A DNA stretch of 64,000 nucleotides from assembly GCA_947493195.1 (NCBI GenBank), contig CANLQG010000001.1, forward strand, positions 558,001 through 622,000, read 5' to 3'. Below the pieces are notes generated by a model. The model was given only the letters and a program-made list of their open reading frames with translations. It did no database searches and was not told the DNA's origin. Below are positions 1-9,437 of the stretch, in pieces. This DNA is from an uncultured Sphingomonadaceae bacterium (lineage in GTDB: Bacteria; Pseudomonadota; Alphaproteobacteria; Sphingomonadales; Sphingomonadaceae). A program made the translations under genes and the position numbers. Position 1 is the stretch's first letter. Each line of letters starts with the position of its first letter.

Positions 1-1
1 G

Positions 2-1978
2 CCGGTGAACGCATTCTCCACCGAAGTGCGAAAGGCGATGGCGGAAGCGGTAGAGACGGCAGCGCAGGACAACGGCATTCGCGCAGTCGTCATCCGTGCC
101 GAGGGTCGCATGTTCTCTGGTGGGGCCGACATCACCGAGTTCGGCTCCGCTCCCGTCCACCCCACACTGCCCGAATTAATCGACAGCATCGAGAACCTTG
201 CAAAGCCCGTCGTCATCGCCCTCAACGGCACGGCGCTGGGTGGCGGGTGCGAGATTGCGCTTGGCTGCAATTACCGCATCGCCGTGCCGTCCGCGAAGAT
301 CGGCCTGCCCGAAGTGAAGATCGGCATCCTTCCCGGCGCAGGCGGCACGCAGCGCCTGCCGCGCGTGGTGGGCGTTGAAGAGGCGCTGCCCATCATCGTG
401 ACGGGCAACCCGATCCCCGCCAAAAAGGCGGAGGCCATCGGACTGGTCGACAGGATCGTGGAGCCGGAAAAGCTGCGCGAGGAAGCCGTGGCCTTCGCCC
501 GCGAAGTTGCAGGCAGGGACGATCACCCCGTATCCAGCCAGCGGACTGACAGGATCGAGGATCACGATCCGGGCGTGTTCGACGCTTTCCGCGAAAAGCA
601 TGGCCGCCGCCTGAAAGGCCTCGAAGCGCCGCAGAAGTGCATCGAGGCGGTGAAGCTTGCCACCCAGCTGCCTTACGAGGAAGGCATCGCGAAAGAGCGC
701 GAGTTCTTCATGGAACTGCTGGGCGGTGACCAGTCGAAGGCGTTGCGCCACGTGTTCTTCTCAGAGCGGCAGGCGGGCAAGATCGACGGCCTGCCAAAGG
801 ACGTGAAACCGCTGCCGATCCGCAAGGTCGGCATCATGGGCGCGGGCACGATGGGCGGCGGGATCGCGATGAACTTCCTCTCCGCCGGTTACGACGTGAC
901 CATGGTAGAGCGCGAGCAGGAGGCGCTCGATCGCGGGTTAAGCATCATCCGCAAGAATTACGAAGCGACGGCGCGCAAGGGCCGCATGACGGCCGAGCAG
1001 GTCGAGGGCGCGATGGGCCACCTGACCACTTCGCTCGACTACCAGGACTTCGCCGACTGCGACTTGGTGATCGAGGCAGTGTTCGAGCTGATGGACATCA
1101 AGAAGGACGTGTTCGGCAAGCTGGATGCGATCTGCAAGCCCGATGTCATCATGGCCTCGAACACCAGCTATCTGGATGTGAACGAGATCGCCGCCTGCAC
1201 GTCCCGGCCGGAACAGGTGGTGGGGCTGCACTTCTTCTCGCCCGCCAATATCATGCGGCTGCTGGAAGTCGTGCGCGGCGACAGGACCAGCCCGCAGGTG
1301 CTGGCAACCGCGATGGACCTGGCGAAAAAGATCGGCAAGGTCGCCGTGGTTTCCGGCGTGTGCCACGGCTTTATCGGCAACCGGATGCTGGCCGCCCGGC
1401 AGGAACAGGCGAACGCCCTGCTGATGGAAGGCGCCCTGCCCGCGCAGGTTGACCAGGTACTGCTGGATTTCGGCTTTCCCATGGGGCCGTTCCAGATGGC
1501 CGACCTGGCGGGCCTCGACCTTGGCTGGAAAGCCGAGGAATCGAGCAGTTCGACAATCCGTGAGGTGCTGTGCGAACGCGGGCGGCGGGGCCAGAAGACC
1601 GGCAAGGGTTTCTACGATTACGACGAGAACCGCAAGCGCTCGCCGTCCGACGAAGTCAACGATGTGATCCGCGAGTTCGCGCAGAAATCGGGCAAGGAGC
1701 AGCGCGACATTTCCGACGAGGAAATCGGCGAGCGGCTGCTCTACCCGATGGTGAACGAGGGCGCGATGATCCTGGAGGAAGGTATCGCCCAGCGCGCCAG
1801 CGACATCGATACCGTGTGGATCAACGGCTATGGCTGGCCGCCCTACACCGGCGGACCGATGTTCTGGGCCGACACCATCGGCCTCGACACCGTGCTGGCG
1901 GGGCTGGAGAAGCATGGGATGAAAGCCAGCGAATTGCTGCGTGACAAGGCGGCGAAGGGCGAGCGGTTCAATGGCTGA
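2..1978 (+). CDS. Bifunctional enoyl-CoA hydratase / 3-hydroxyacyl-CoA dehydrogenase, 5'-partial
   Basis: This is a multifunctional beta-oxidation enzyme that hydrates trans-2-enoyl-CoA and then oxidises the L-3-hydroxyacyl-CoA with NAD. The visible N-terminal part is a crotonase domain, with the oxyanion-hole region SGGADITEF near visible residue 40 and GGGCEIALGC near 80. A Rossmann domain begins with GIMGAGTMGGG near residue 277, followed by HFFSPANIM near 410 and two C-terminal dehydrogenase domains. The first visible codons read PVNAF. That matches the PPVNAL strand found about 20 residues into this family, so the true start lies upstream of the window and the GTG at base 5 is probably internal. 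The stop overlaps the next gene by 8 bases, so the two are probably co-translated. Exact substrate chain length is unknown. Confidence 0.93.
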   Translation, partial: PVNAFSTEVRKAMAEAVETAAQDNGIRAVVIRAEGRMFSGGADITEFGSAPVHPTLPELIDSIENLAKPVVIALNGTALGGGCEIALGCNYRIAVPSAKIGLPEVKIGILPGAGGTQRLPRVVGVEEALPIIVTGNPIPAKKAEAIGLVDRIVEPEKLREEAVAFAREVAGRDDHPVSSQRTDRIEDHDPGVFDAFREKHGRRLKGLEAPQKCIEAVKLATQLPYEEGIAKEREFFMELLGGDQSKALRHVFFSERQAGKIDGLPKDVKPLPIRKVGIMGAGTMGGGIAMNFLSAGYDVTMVEREQEALDRGLSIIRKNYEATARKGRMTAEQVEGAMGHLTTSLDYQDFADCDLVIEAVFELMDIKKDVFGKLDAICKPDVIMASNTSYLDVNEIAACTSRPEQVVGLHFFSPANIMRLLEVVRGDRTSPQVLATAMDLAKKIGKVAVVSGVCHGFIGNRMLAARQEQANALLMEGALPAQVDQVLLDFGFPMGPFQMADLAGLDLGWKAEESSSSTIREVLCERGRRGQKTGKGFYDYDENRKRSPSDEVNDVIREFAQKSGKEQRDISDEEIGERLLYPMVNEGAMILEEGIAQRASDIDTVWINGYGWPPYTGGPMFWADTIGLDTVLAGLEKHGMKASELLRDKAAKGERFNG

Positions 1979-3170
1979 TTCCGCAGCGGCTGACGATCTC
2001 GAAGACTTTCGCCGCGATGCCCGCGCCTGGCTGGAGAACAGCTGTCCGCCCGAAATGCGCACACCCATGCGCAGCGAGAAGGACATTTGCTGGGGCGGGC
2101 GCAAGTTCACTTTCGCCAGCGACGCGCAGAAGCAATGGCTGGAGGTGATGGCCGGGCGCGGCTGGACCGTGCCGGACTGGCCCGCCGAATATGGCGGCGG
2201 TGGCTTGTCACCTGCCGAGACCAAGGTGCTGCGCCAGGAAATGGCCGCGCTGGGATGCCGCGTGCCCCTGCAGAGCTTCGGCATATCCATGCTCGGCCCG
2301 GCCTTGCTCAAGTACGGCACCGAGGAGCAGAAGCAGGAACACCTGCCGAAGATCGTTCGCGGCGAGATCCGCTGGTGCCAGGGGTACAGCGAGCCCAATG
2401 CCGGCTCCGACCTTGCCAGCCTCGCCACCAGTGCTGAGGACAAGGGCGATCACTACCTCGTCAACGGGCAGAAGGTGTGGACCAGCTATGCCGACGAGGC
2501 GGACTGGATCTTCTGCCTGACGCGCACGGACGCCTCGCAGAAGCAGGGGGGCATCACCTTCCTGCTGTTCGACATGGAATCGCAAGGCGTCTCGACCAGG
2601 CCAATCCGCCTCATCAGCGGCGCATCGCCCTTTTGCGAGACCTTCTTCGACGATGTGAAAGTGCCCAAGGACCAGGTGCTGGGCGAGGTGAACGACGGCT
2701 GGAGCGTCGCCAAGTACCTGCTGGGCCACGAGCGCGAGATGATCTCCGGCATGGGCGGGCGCAGTCAGGGGCCATCGCTGTCGGACTTCGCGCTGGGGAA
2801 ACTGGGTGCGGACGAACAGGGGCGGCTGGACGATCCCGTCCTACGCGCCCGGATTGCCATGCACGAGGTTCGCAGCCACGCCTTCGCCGCCATGAGCGAG
2901 CGGTTCATGGACCAGCTCAAGGCCGGGAAGATTCATCCCGCCCAACCCTCGATGATGAAGTATTACGGCACCGAGCTGAACAAGGATCGGCACGAATTGC
3001 TGATGGCGGCAGGCGGCAGCGATGCGCTGGAATGGGAGAGCGAAGGCTCTGGCGAGGGCAAGGCCGCGCGCGCGTGGCTGCGCACCAAGGCCAATTCCAT
3101 CGAAGGCGGGACCAGCGAGATCCAGCTCAACATCATCGCCAAGCGTATCCTCGAACTGCCGGAGGGCTGA
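1971..3170 (+). CDS. Acyl-CoA dehydrogenase (large-type subunit, catalytic Glu present)
   Basis: This FAD-dependent acyl-CoA dehydrogenase has 399 residues. It carries the flavin/substrate signature WCQGYSEPNAGSDLAS near residue 133 and ends with EGGTSEIQ near 377. The Glu before GGT is where MCAD-type enzymes carry the catalytic base. The ATG at 1971 is chosen because it overlaps the upstream stop (ATGGCTGA) and the residues before it do not resemble the family. The next gene starts one base after its stop and encodes a shorter relative without this Glu. Such alpha/beta neighbours are known to form heteromeric dehydrogenases in steroid side-chain degradation. Whether this pair does so is inference. 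Confidence 0.93.
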   Translation: MADSAAADDLEDFRRDARAWLENSCPPEMRTPMRSEKDICWGGRKFTFASDAQKQWLEVMAGRGWTVPDWPAEYGGGGLSPAETKVLRQEMAALGCRVPLQSFGISMLGPALLKYGTEEQKQEHLPKIVRGEIRWCQGYSEPNAGSDLASLATSAEDKGDHYLVNGQKVWTSYADEADWIFCLTRTDASQKQGGITFLLFDMESQGVSTRPIRLISGASPFCETFFDDVKVPKDQVLGEVNDGWSVAKYLLGHEREMISGMGGRSQGPSLSDFALGKLGADEQGRLDDPVLRARIAMHEVRSHAFAAMSERFMDQLKAGKIHPAQPSMMKYYGTELNKDRHELLMAAGGSDALEWESEGSGEGKAARAWLRTKANSIEGGTSEIQLNIIAKRILELPEG

Positions 3171-3171
3171 C

Positions 3172-4308
3172 ATGCCGCTGTTCCATGACGAAGACCAGGA
3201 AACGCTGGCCGACACCGTCGCCCCGTTCATGGCCGACCGCGCGCCGGTTTCTCACCTGCGCAAGCTTCGCGATGCCGATGACCCGGCGGGTTTCAGCCGC
3301 GACCTGTGGCGCGAATTCGGCGAGATGGGCTTTACCGGTGTGCTGGTGGACGAGACCGACGGCGGCCTTGGCATGGGCCATGTCGAGGCGGGTATCGTGC
3401 TCGAAGAAATCGGCCGCAATCTCACCCCCTCGCCCTTCATCGGCACCGCCGTGGGCGCGGTGGAGGCCCTGCGGCTGGCCGATCCGGCGCTGAAGGAAGC
3501 ATGGCTTCCCGGCATCGTTTCCGGCGAGACCGTGGCCGCACTGGCGCTGGACGAGGCGGCGCGGCACCGCCCGCAAAGGGTCGCGCTGAAGGCCGAGCGG
3601 CAGGGAAACGGCTTCCGCCTTACGGGTGCCAAGCAATTCGTACCGTTCGGCCATGAGGCAGACCTGCTGCTGGTTTCGGCCCGCACCGCTGGCGGCCCGT
3701 GTGACGAGGACGGCGTGACGCTGTTCGCCCTCCCCCGCTCCCACCCCGGCATTACGGCACAGGCAGAGCGCCTTGCCGACAGCAGCCTTGCCGCGCGCAT
3801 CGATCTGGACGGCGTGGATGTGGATGGCAGCATGGTTATCGGCGACATCGACGACGGGCGCGCCGTGTTGAACCGGGTGCTTTCCGCCGTGCGAACGGGT
3901 GCCTCCGCCGAAATGGTGGGCGTGGCAGGCGGGGCGAGTACGATGACGCTCGACTATATCAAGCAGCGCAAGCAGTTCGGCCGCATCATCGGCAGCTACC
4001 AGGCGCTGCAGCACCGCGCCGCGCATCTCTATGCCGAAATGGAAGTCGCCCGCGCGGCCACGCTGAAGGCGCAGCAATCGCTCGACGCTGGCAGCGAAAG
4101 CGCGACACGCGATGCGAGCGTTGCCAAGGCGATGGCGGGCATGGCCAGCGGTCTCGCCGTGCGCGAGGCGGTACAGATGCACGGCGGCATCGGCATGACC
4201 GACGAATACGATGTCGGCTTCTTCATGAAGCGCCAGCGCGTGCTGGCCGAGCTTTACGGCGATGCCGATTTCCATGCGGACCGGCTGGCGCGCATGGAGG
4301 GGTATTAG
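3172..4308 (+). CDS. Acyl-CoA dehydrogenase (beta-type subunit lacking the usual Glu)
   Basis: This acyl-CoA dehydrogenase family protein has 378 residues. The C-terminal helical domain has QRKQFGRIIGSYQALQHR near residue 264 and MHGGIGMTDEYDV near 334. The last motif replaces the EGGT-type catalytic stretch of the preceding gene, as in non-catalytic or alternative-base subunits of heteromeric dehydrogenases. The ATG is one base after the upstream stop, so the gene is tightly coupled to its partner. It is the last gene of the + strand operon. It faces another operon of the same functional class across a palindromic intergenic element. Confidence 0.9.
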   Translation: MPLFHDEDQETLADTVAPFMADRAPVSHLRKLRDADDPAGFSRDLWREFGEMGFTGVLVDETDGGLGMGHVEAGIVLEEIGRNLTPSPFIGTAVGAVEALRLADPALKEAWLPGIVSGETVAALALDEAARHRPQRVALKAERQGNGFRLTGAKQFVPFGHEADLLLVSARTAGGPCDEDGVTLFALPRSHPGITAQAERLADSSLAARIDLDGVDVDGSMVIGDIDDGRAVLNRVLSAVRTGASAEMVGVAGGASTMTLDYIKQRKQFGRIIGSYQALQHRAAHLYAEMEVARAATLKAQQSLDAGSESATRDASVAKAMAGMASGLAVREAVQMHGGIGMTDEYDVGFFMKRQRVLAELYGDADFHADRLARMEGY

Positions 4309-4317
4309 GGCTGGCTG

Positions 4318-4430
4318 CCCACCCCGCTGCGACTAGGCTCCTTCGTCGCCAAGTCTCGCTCCCCTCCAGCTTGCGGGAGGGGCAGTGAAGCTTGGTGAGC
4401 CGCAGGCGAGCCTAGCTGAAACGGGGTGGG
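4318..4430. repeat. Palindromic intergenic element between convergent operons
   Basis: The outer arms 4318-4340 and 4408-4430 are inverted copies pairing at 19 of 23 positions (outer CCCACCCCG / CGGGGTGGG, inner CTAGGCTC / GAGCCTAG). Inside them is a second hairpin, CCCCTCC at 4361-4367 with GGAGGGG at 4376-4382. The element fills almost the whole gap between two operons that converge. It could act as a bidirectional terminator. The style resembles dispersed repeats of sphingomonad genomes (recalled, not searched). Confidence 0.7.
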
Positions 4431-4440
4431 CGAAACTCGC

Positions 4441-5526
4441 TCAGGCCGCCCGCATCAGCTCGATATAGCGGGCAAGGTGCTCGTCCTCGTCGCCCAGCAC
4501 GTGGCCCAGCATCACCATGCGCTTCGCAAAGTGCGACAGCGGCAGTTCCCAGGTCATGCCGATGCCACCGTGGATCTGTATGGCTTCCTCCGCCGCCAGG
4601 TTGCCGACGCGCGCCACGGTATATTTCGCCGCAGCGCCGAAGCGGTCCCGCTCGGGCTTGTCGAAATGCGCGGCGGCATTGATCGCGGCAGAACGGGCCT
4701 GCTCGATCTCCAGCGCCAGCGTCGCCATGCGGTGCTGCAATGCCTGGAACTTGCCGATGGGCACGCCGAATTGCTTCCGGGTGCGCATGTATTCCAGCGT
4801 CTGGTCGCGCAATTCGTCCATGACCGAAACGCCTTCCCACGCCAGCGCTACCACGCCCGCCGCCTTGGCAGCTTCGATGGCCTCGTCCGTCACGGCGGAA
4901 AGCTCTTTGGCCGAAGCGCCCGACAGGCGCAATTCGCCGCCCGATCCGCCGTCCACCAGCTTGTAGTCGATGACCTCCACGCTATCGGAGCCGGTTTCGA
5001 CAAGGAAAGCGCGCACGCCCTCGCCTGTTTCGGCGGTCACCACGACAAGGTCCGCCGCCCCGACATATTCGACCACGCCTTTCGCCCCGTCGAGCGTCCA
5101 GCCATCGCCAGACTTGCTGGCGCTCACGTCGCGCGTGTCGCCGCTCTCCGCGTCGTAGGCAGGCTCATGCGCGAAGGTCAGCAGCTTCTCGCCAGCGATC
5201 ACGCTTTCCAGCACCTCGTTTTCGCCAGCAGCGGCGAGCAGGCGCCCCGCCATCAGCGTGCCAAGATAAGGCCCGGTCGCAATGACGCGCCCGACTTCGC
5301 CGAACACCGTGCCGATATCGAAGGCGCTGCCGCCAAAGCCGCCCGCATCCTCTGGAAACAGCGCGCCCAGCACGCCCAGTTCGGCCAGGGTGCCCCACAT
5401 TGCGCGGTCGAAACCGTGCTCCGTCTCGATCACCTTCAGCCGCTTCTCCCAGTCGAATTCCTTCGCGAAGAAGCGCTTCATCGTGTCGGCCAGCATCTGC
5501 CGATCTTCACCGATTGCAAAATCCAT
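4441..5526 (-). CDS. Acyl-CoA dehydrogenase (beta-type subunit)
   Basis: This acyl-CoA dehydrogenase family protein has 361 residues. TRKQFGVPIGKFQALQHR lies near residue 247 and IHGGIGMTWELPLSHF near 316. Like the shorter subunit on the other strand, it has the HGGIGMT form and no EGGT-type Glu. The start MDFAIGEDRQ is chosen because it lies 5 bases after the stop of the upstream dehydrogenase gene and matches family N-termini; longer readings run into that gene. It is the last gene of a four-gene minus-strand operon. A heteromer with the adjacent 398-residue dehydrogenase is an inference from gene pairing. Confidence 0.9.
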   Translation of the reverse strand: MDFAIGEDRQMLADTMKRFFAKEFDWEKRLKVIETEHGFDRAMWGTLAELGVLGALFPEDAGGFGGSAFDIGTVFGEVGRVIATGPYLGTLMAGRLLAAAGENEVLESVIAGEKLLTFAHEPAYDAESGDTRDVSASKSGDGWTLDGAKGVVEYVGAADLVVVTAETGEGVRAFLVETGSDSVEVIDYKLVDGGSGGELRLSGASAKELSAVTDEAIEAAKAAGVVALAWEGVSVMDELRDQTLEYMRTRKQFGVPIGKFQALQHRMATLALEIEQARSAAINAAAHFDKPERDRFGAAAKYTVARVGNLAAEEAIQIHGGIGMTWELPLSHFAKRMVMLGHVLGDEDEHLARYIELMRAA

Positions 5527-5531
5527 CGTCG

Positions 5532-6728
5532 TTACAGCTCCAGAATGGCCTTGGTGATGATCTCGCGCTGCACCTCGTTGGAGCCGCCGAAGATCGAAAG
5601 CTTGCGATTGTTGAAATATTGGGAAGAGACAGGGCCGGTCCATTCGGGACCGACCGGCGCGCCGTTATAGCCCTCGTCGAGGCTCTCCGACACGAACGGC
5701 TGGGCATAGCGACCCGCCGCACGGCGCATCAGCCCGCCGATTTCCTGCCGTATCTCGGTGCCGCGGATTTTCAGCATGGAGCTTTCCGCCACCGGCGCGC
5801 CGCCCTTGCCTGCTGCATCCAGCACGCGAAGATTGGTGGTCTTCATGTTCTCGAGATCGATCTCCAGCCGCGCGAGGCGCTGGGCGAACAGCGGGTCCTC
5901 GATCAGCGGCGTGCCGCCCCGCTTCGTGGTGCGCGCAACTTCCTTCAACTGCTCGAGCGCGGCCATGCTGGCGCCGATGCCGGCGATGTTGGTGCGCTCG
6001 TAAGTCAGCAGGTACTTGGCGTAGGTCCAGCCCTTGTTCTCTTCCCCGACGAGGTTTTCGACCGGCACCTTCACATCGGAGAAGAACACCTCGTTCACTT
6101 CCTCGTCACCGTCGAGCAGCTTGATCGGGCGCACCTCGATACCGGGCGTCTCCATGTCGATCAGCAGGAAGGAAATGCCTTCCTGCTTCTTGCCGCTGGA
6201 ATCGGTGCGCACCAGGCAGAAAATCCAGTCGGCGTACTGGCCCAGCGTCGTCCAGGTCTTCTGCCCGTTGACCACATAGTGGTCGCCTTCTCGCACCGCG
6301 CTGGTCTTCAGGCTGGCAAGGTCGGACCCTGCGCCGGGTTCCGAATAGCCCTGGCACCACCAGTCCGTGCCATCGAGGATGCGCGGCAGGTAATGCTCGC
6401 ACTGTTCCTGCGTGCCGTACTTGATCAGCACGGGCGCGAGCATGGAAAGGCCGAAGGGGACGACGCGCGGGGCATGGGCCTGCGCCAGCTCGGTCTCGAA
6501 GATGAACTTCTGCATCACCGACCAGTCGGTTCCGCCATACTTCTCCGGCCAGTGCGGGGCCAGCCAGCCCTGCTCGTTCAGGATGGCGTGCCATTCCTCC
6601 ATGTCGGCCTTGGTCAGCCGCTTGCCGGTACGCACCTTGTCGGAAAGGCGCTGCGGCAGCTTGTCTTTCAGGAACGCGCGCACTTCCTCGCGGAAGGCTT
6701 CCTCTTCGGGAGTATATTCCAGGTTCAT
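5532..6728 (-). CDS. Acyl-CoA dehydrogenase (large-type subunit)
   Basis: This FAD-dependent acyl-CoA dehydrogenase has 398 residues. WWCQGYSEPGAGSDLAS is near residue 121, with a GQKTWTT substrate-loop motif after it. The C-terminal motif is FGGSNEVQREI, with Phe where MCAD has its catalytic Glu. A Glu in the LTYERTNIAG stretch could be the base, as in isovaleryl-CoA and long-chain dehydrogenases; this is an inference. A purine-rich GAGAGAAG stretch precedes the ATG. It lies 24 bases downstream of the thiolase gene and 5 bases upstream of the smaller dehydrogenase gene. Confidence 0.92.
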   Translation of the reverse strand: MNLEYTPEEEAFREEVRAFLKDKLPQRLSDKVRTGKRLTKADMEEWHAILNEQGWLAPHWPEKYGGTDWSVMQKFIFETELAQAHAPRVVPFGLSMLAPVLIKYGTQEQCEHYLPRILDGTDWWCQGYSEPGAGSDLASLKTSAVREGDHYVVNGQKTWTTLGQYADWIFCLVRTDSSGKKQEGISFLLIDMETPGIEVRPIKLLDGDEEVNEVFFSDVKVPVENLVGEENKGWTYAKYLLTYERTNIAGIGASMAALEQLKEVARTTKRGGTPLIEDPLFAQRLARLEIDLENMKTTNLRVLDAAGKGGAPVAESSMLKIRGTEIRQEIGGLMRRAAGRYAQPFVSESLDEGYNGAPVGPEWTGPVSSQYFNNRKLSIFGGSNEVQREIITKAILEL

Positions 6729-6752
6729 CGTGCTTCTCTCGCTCAGGCCGGA

Positions 6753-7964
6753 TTATGAAGATGGGATTTCGAACAGGCCGGCAGCGCCCATGCCGCCCGC
6801 CACGCACATCGAGACGACGGCATAGCGCTCGCCCCGGCGGCGCGCCTCCAGCAAGGCTGCGCCGACAAGGCGTGAACCGGTCATGCCAAAGGGGTGGCCG
6901 ATGGCGATGGCCCCGCCGTTGACGTTCAGCCGATCGGGATCGATGCCCAGGAAATCGCGGCAGTAGAGCGCCTGGCTGGCAAAGGCCTCGTTGATTTCCC
7001 ACAGGCCGATATCGCCCACGGACAGGCCCGCACGATCGAGCAGCTTGGGAATGGCGAAGACCGGGCCGATGCCCATTTCGTCCGGCCCGCAGCCCGCGGC
7101 CTGGAAGCCGCGGAAAATGCCCAGCACGTCGCGCCCCTCGGCCTCTGCCGTCGCGCGGTCCATCAACACTTGCGCGGCGGCGCCGTCCGATAGCTGGCTG
7201 GCATTCCCGGCGGTAATGTATTGGCCTTCCTTTACCTTCGCACCGTCCCTGAAGACGGGCTTGAGGCCCGCCAGCGCCTCGTATGTCGTGCCGGGACGGA
7301 TGCCTTCGTCGGCTTCCAGGGTAACGGTTTCGCGCCCGGTTTCACTGCCGTCCTTGGCGCGGATTACCTTTTCGGTGGTGAGGGGCACGATTTCTTCGGC
7401 CAGCCTGCCAGCCTCGGTCGCCTCTGCAGCGCGCTGCTGGCTGGTCGCGGCAAAGCGGTCCTGCGCCTCGCGCGAGACAGCGTAGCGGTCGGCCACGATC
7501 TCTGCCGTTTCGATCATCGCCATGTAGGCATCGGGCTCATGCTCCAGCACGGTGGGGGAGCGCCAGTTATCGCCGACGATGCCGGGCACCATCGTGAGCG
7601 AGATGGACTCGCCCCCGCCCGCCAGGATCACGTCGGCATCGCCTGCCATGATGGAGCGCGCGGCCAGCGCCACGGTGGTCAGGCCAGAGGCGCACTTCCG
7701 GTCCAGCGTGGTCGCGGGAACGCTTTGCGGCAGCTTGCTGCCGAACACGCTCATCCGGCCGATATTGTAGAACTGGGGGCCGTACTGGCTGCCGCAGCCG
7801 TAAAATACGTCTTGCACGCGCTCGGGGTCGATCCCGGCACGGTCCAGCGCCGCGTCGAATACGTGCGAGGCCAGCACGTCCGGCATGGTGGCGTTGAACG
7901 CGCCCCGGTGGGCCTTGCCGATGGGCGTGCGGGCAGTGGAAACGATGGCGGCTTCACGGGTCAT
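6753..7964 (-). CDS. Acetyl-CoA C-acyltransferase (thiolase)
   Basis: This thiolase of 403 residues performs the last, thiolytic step of beta-oxidation. The acyl-accepting Cys lies in [13 protein letters not shown] near residue 87, the His in [16 protein letters not shown] near 351 and the second catalytic Cys in [10 protein letters not shown] near 385. The start [14 protein letters not shown] is the normal thiolase N-terminus. Its ATG overlaps the stop of the upstream dehydrogenase gene by 4 bases (ATGA), so the two are translationally coupled. An acetyl-CoA acetyltransferase role is possible. The surrounding dehydrogenases favour degradation. Confidence 0.95.
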   Translation of the reverse strand: MTREAAIVSTARTPIGKAHRGAFNATMPDVLASHVFDAALDRAGIDPERVQDVFYGCGSQYGPQFYNIGRMSVFGSKLPQSVPATTLDRKCASGLTTVALAARSIMAGDADVILAGGGESISLTMVPGIVGDNWRSPTVLEHEPDAYMAMIETAEIVADRYAVSREAQDRFAATSQQRAAEATEAGRLAEEIVPLTTEKVIRAKDGSETGRETVTLEADEGIRPGTTYEALAGLKPVFRDGAKVKEGQYITAGNASQLSDGAAAQVLMDRATAEAEGRDVLGIFRGFQAAGCGPDEMGIGPVFAIPKLLDRAGLSVGDIGLWEINEAFASQALYCRDFLGIDPDRLNVNGGAIAIGHPFGMTGSRLVGAALLEARRRGERYAVVSMCVAGGMGAAGLFEIPSS

Positions 7965-9271
7965 GCATTGGCTCCTGCTCCGGAAGGTACGGGGCCTCGC
8001 GTGTCGCCCGGCTTGGCCTTCAGGTCGGTGTATTTGGCAAATTCGTTGCGCGCGATGGCGCGGTTGTGGACCTCGTCCGGACCATCGGCGAAGCGCAGCG
8101 TGCGGATGCTGGCCCAGGTCGCGGCAAGTTCGTGATCGGAACTCACGCCGCCCCCGCCGTGCGCCTGGATGGCATCGTCGAGGATCTTGAGCGCCATGTT
8201 GGGCGCCTGCACCTTGATCATGGCGATCTCGTTCTTCGCCGCCTTGTTGCCGGCGCGGTCCATCATGTCGGCAGCCTTGAGGCATAAGAGGCGGCTCATC
8301 TCGATATCGATGCGGGCCCGCGCGACCCGCTCTTCCCAGACGGTCTGCTGGTAGATGTACTTGCCGAAAGCGACGCGGCTGGTGAGGCGGCGGCACATCG
8401 CCTCCAGCGCCTCTTCCGCAACGCCGATCGTGCGCATGCAGTGATGGATGCGGCCCGGTCCAAGGCGGCCCTGCGCGATTTCGAACCCGCGCCCCTCGCC
8501 CAGCAGGATGGCATCGGCGGGCAGGCGCACGTTGTCGAGGTTGATCTCGGCATGGCCATGCGGCGCGTGATCGTAGCCATAGACGCTCAGCATGCGCTCG
8601 ATGGTGACGCCGTCTGTATCCATCGGCAGGAGGATCATCGACTGGCTGCCGTGGCGCGAGCCATCAGGGTCGGACTTGCCCATCACGATGGCGACCTTGC
8701 AGCGCGGATCGCCCGCGCCGCTGGACCACCACTTGCGCCCGTTGATGAGCCATTCGTTGCCGTCGCGAATGATGCCGGTCTCGATGTTGGTGGCATCGGA
8801 GGAGGCGACATCCGGCTCCGTCATCAGGAAGGCGGAGCGTATTTCGCCGTTCATCAGCGGGGTGAGCCAGCGGTCCTTCTGCTCGCGTGTGCCGTAGCGG
8901 TAGAGCACTTCCATGTTGCCGGTGTCGGGCGCCGAGCAATTGAACACCTCGCTGGCCCAGTGGACGCGGCCCATTTCCTCGGCGCACAGGGCATACTCCA
9001 GATTCGAAAGCTGCCTGCCCTCGAACCGGAAAGTGTCGTCCACGTGTTCCTGTCCGGAGTGCGGCGGCATGAACAGGTTCCACAGGCCCGCCTCGCGCGC
9101 CTGCGGCTTCAATTCCTCGATCACCCGGTTGGGCTGCCAGCGGTTGCCCGCTTCTTCCGCGGCTTGCGCGGCCTTCTTGTAGTCGGCGGTGCGCGGGCGA
9201 ACCACCGAATCGATGAAATCCTTCACCTGGCCACGCATGTCGCGCTGCTGATCGCTCAATTCGAAGTCCAT
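7961..9271 (-). CDS. Acyl-CoA dehydrogenase (ACAD10/11-like)
   Basis: This acyl-CoA dehydrogenase has 436 residues, somewhat longer than its neighbours. [16 protein letters not shown] is near residue 148, and the C-terminal [13 protein letters not shown] near 395 is typical of the ACAD10/11-like branch, which favours long or branched acyl chains. It is the first gene of the four-gene minus-strand operon (dehydrogenase, thiolase, dehydrogenase, dehydrogenase). Its promoter region is shared with a divergent alcohol dehydrogenase and holds a 25-bp palindrome. Confidence 0.92.
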   Translation of the reverse strand: MDFELSDQQRDMRGQVKDFIDSVVRPRTADYKKAAQAAEEAGNRWQPNRVIEELKPQAREAGLWNLFMPPHSGQEHVDDTFRFEGRQLSNLEYALCAEEMGRVHWASEVFNCSAPDTGNMEVLYRYGTREQKDRWLTPLMNGEIRSAFLMTEPDVASSDATNIETGIIRDGNEWLINGRKWWSSGAGDPRCKVAIVMGKSDPDGSRHGSQSMILLPMDTDGVTIERMLSVYGYDHAPHGHAEINLDNVRLPADAILLGEGRGFEIAQGRLGPGRIHHCMRTIGVAEEALEAMCRRLTSRVAFGKYIYQQTVWEERVARARIDIEMSRLLCLKAADMMDRAGNKAAKNEIAMIKVQAPNMALKILDDAIQAHGGGGVSSDHELAATWASIRTLRFADGPDEVHNRAIARNEFAKYTDLKAKPGDTRGPVPSGAGANA

Positions 9272-9349
9272 CGGGTGTCCTCTCTATCCCGGCACCGTTA
9301 TTTCGAAGCACGTCGGAAATGCACGTTTTCGCGCCGTTTGTCTACATAC

Positions 9350-9374
9350 GCATTTTTCAAGGTTTGCAAAATGC
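9350..9374. promoter_or_regulatory. 25-bp palindromic operator, TetR/FadR-like
   Basis: The half-sites GCATTTTTCAA and TTGCAAAATGC are separated by GGT. They pair at 10 of 11 positions. The palindrome lies 79 bases upstream of the minus-strand dehydrogenase operon and 63 bases upstream of the divergent alcohol dehydrogenase. Size and symmetry fit a dimeric repressor, plausibly an acyl-CoA-responsive TetR protein. No such regulator is encoded next to it, so the binder is unknown. Confidence 0.6.
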
Positions 9375-9437
9375 CTCTTGGCAAGCGCGGTTATTTTCGC
9401 GAGGCTGCGAGTCGTCAGGTACTTGCCGGAGGATCAC

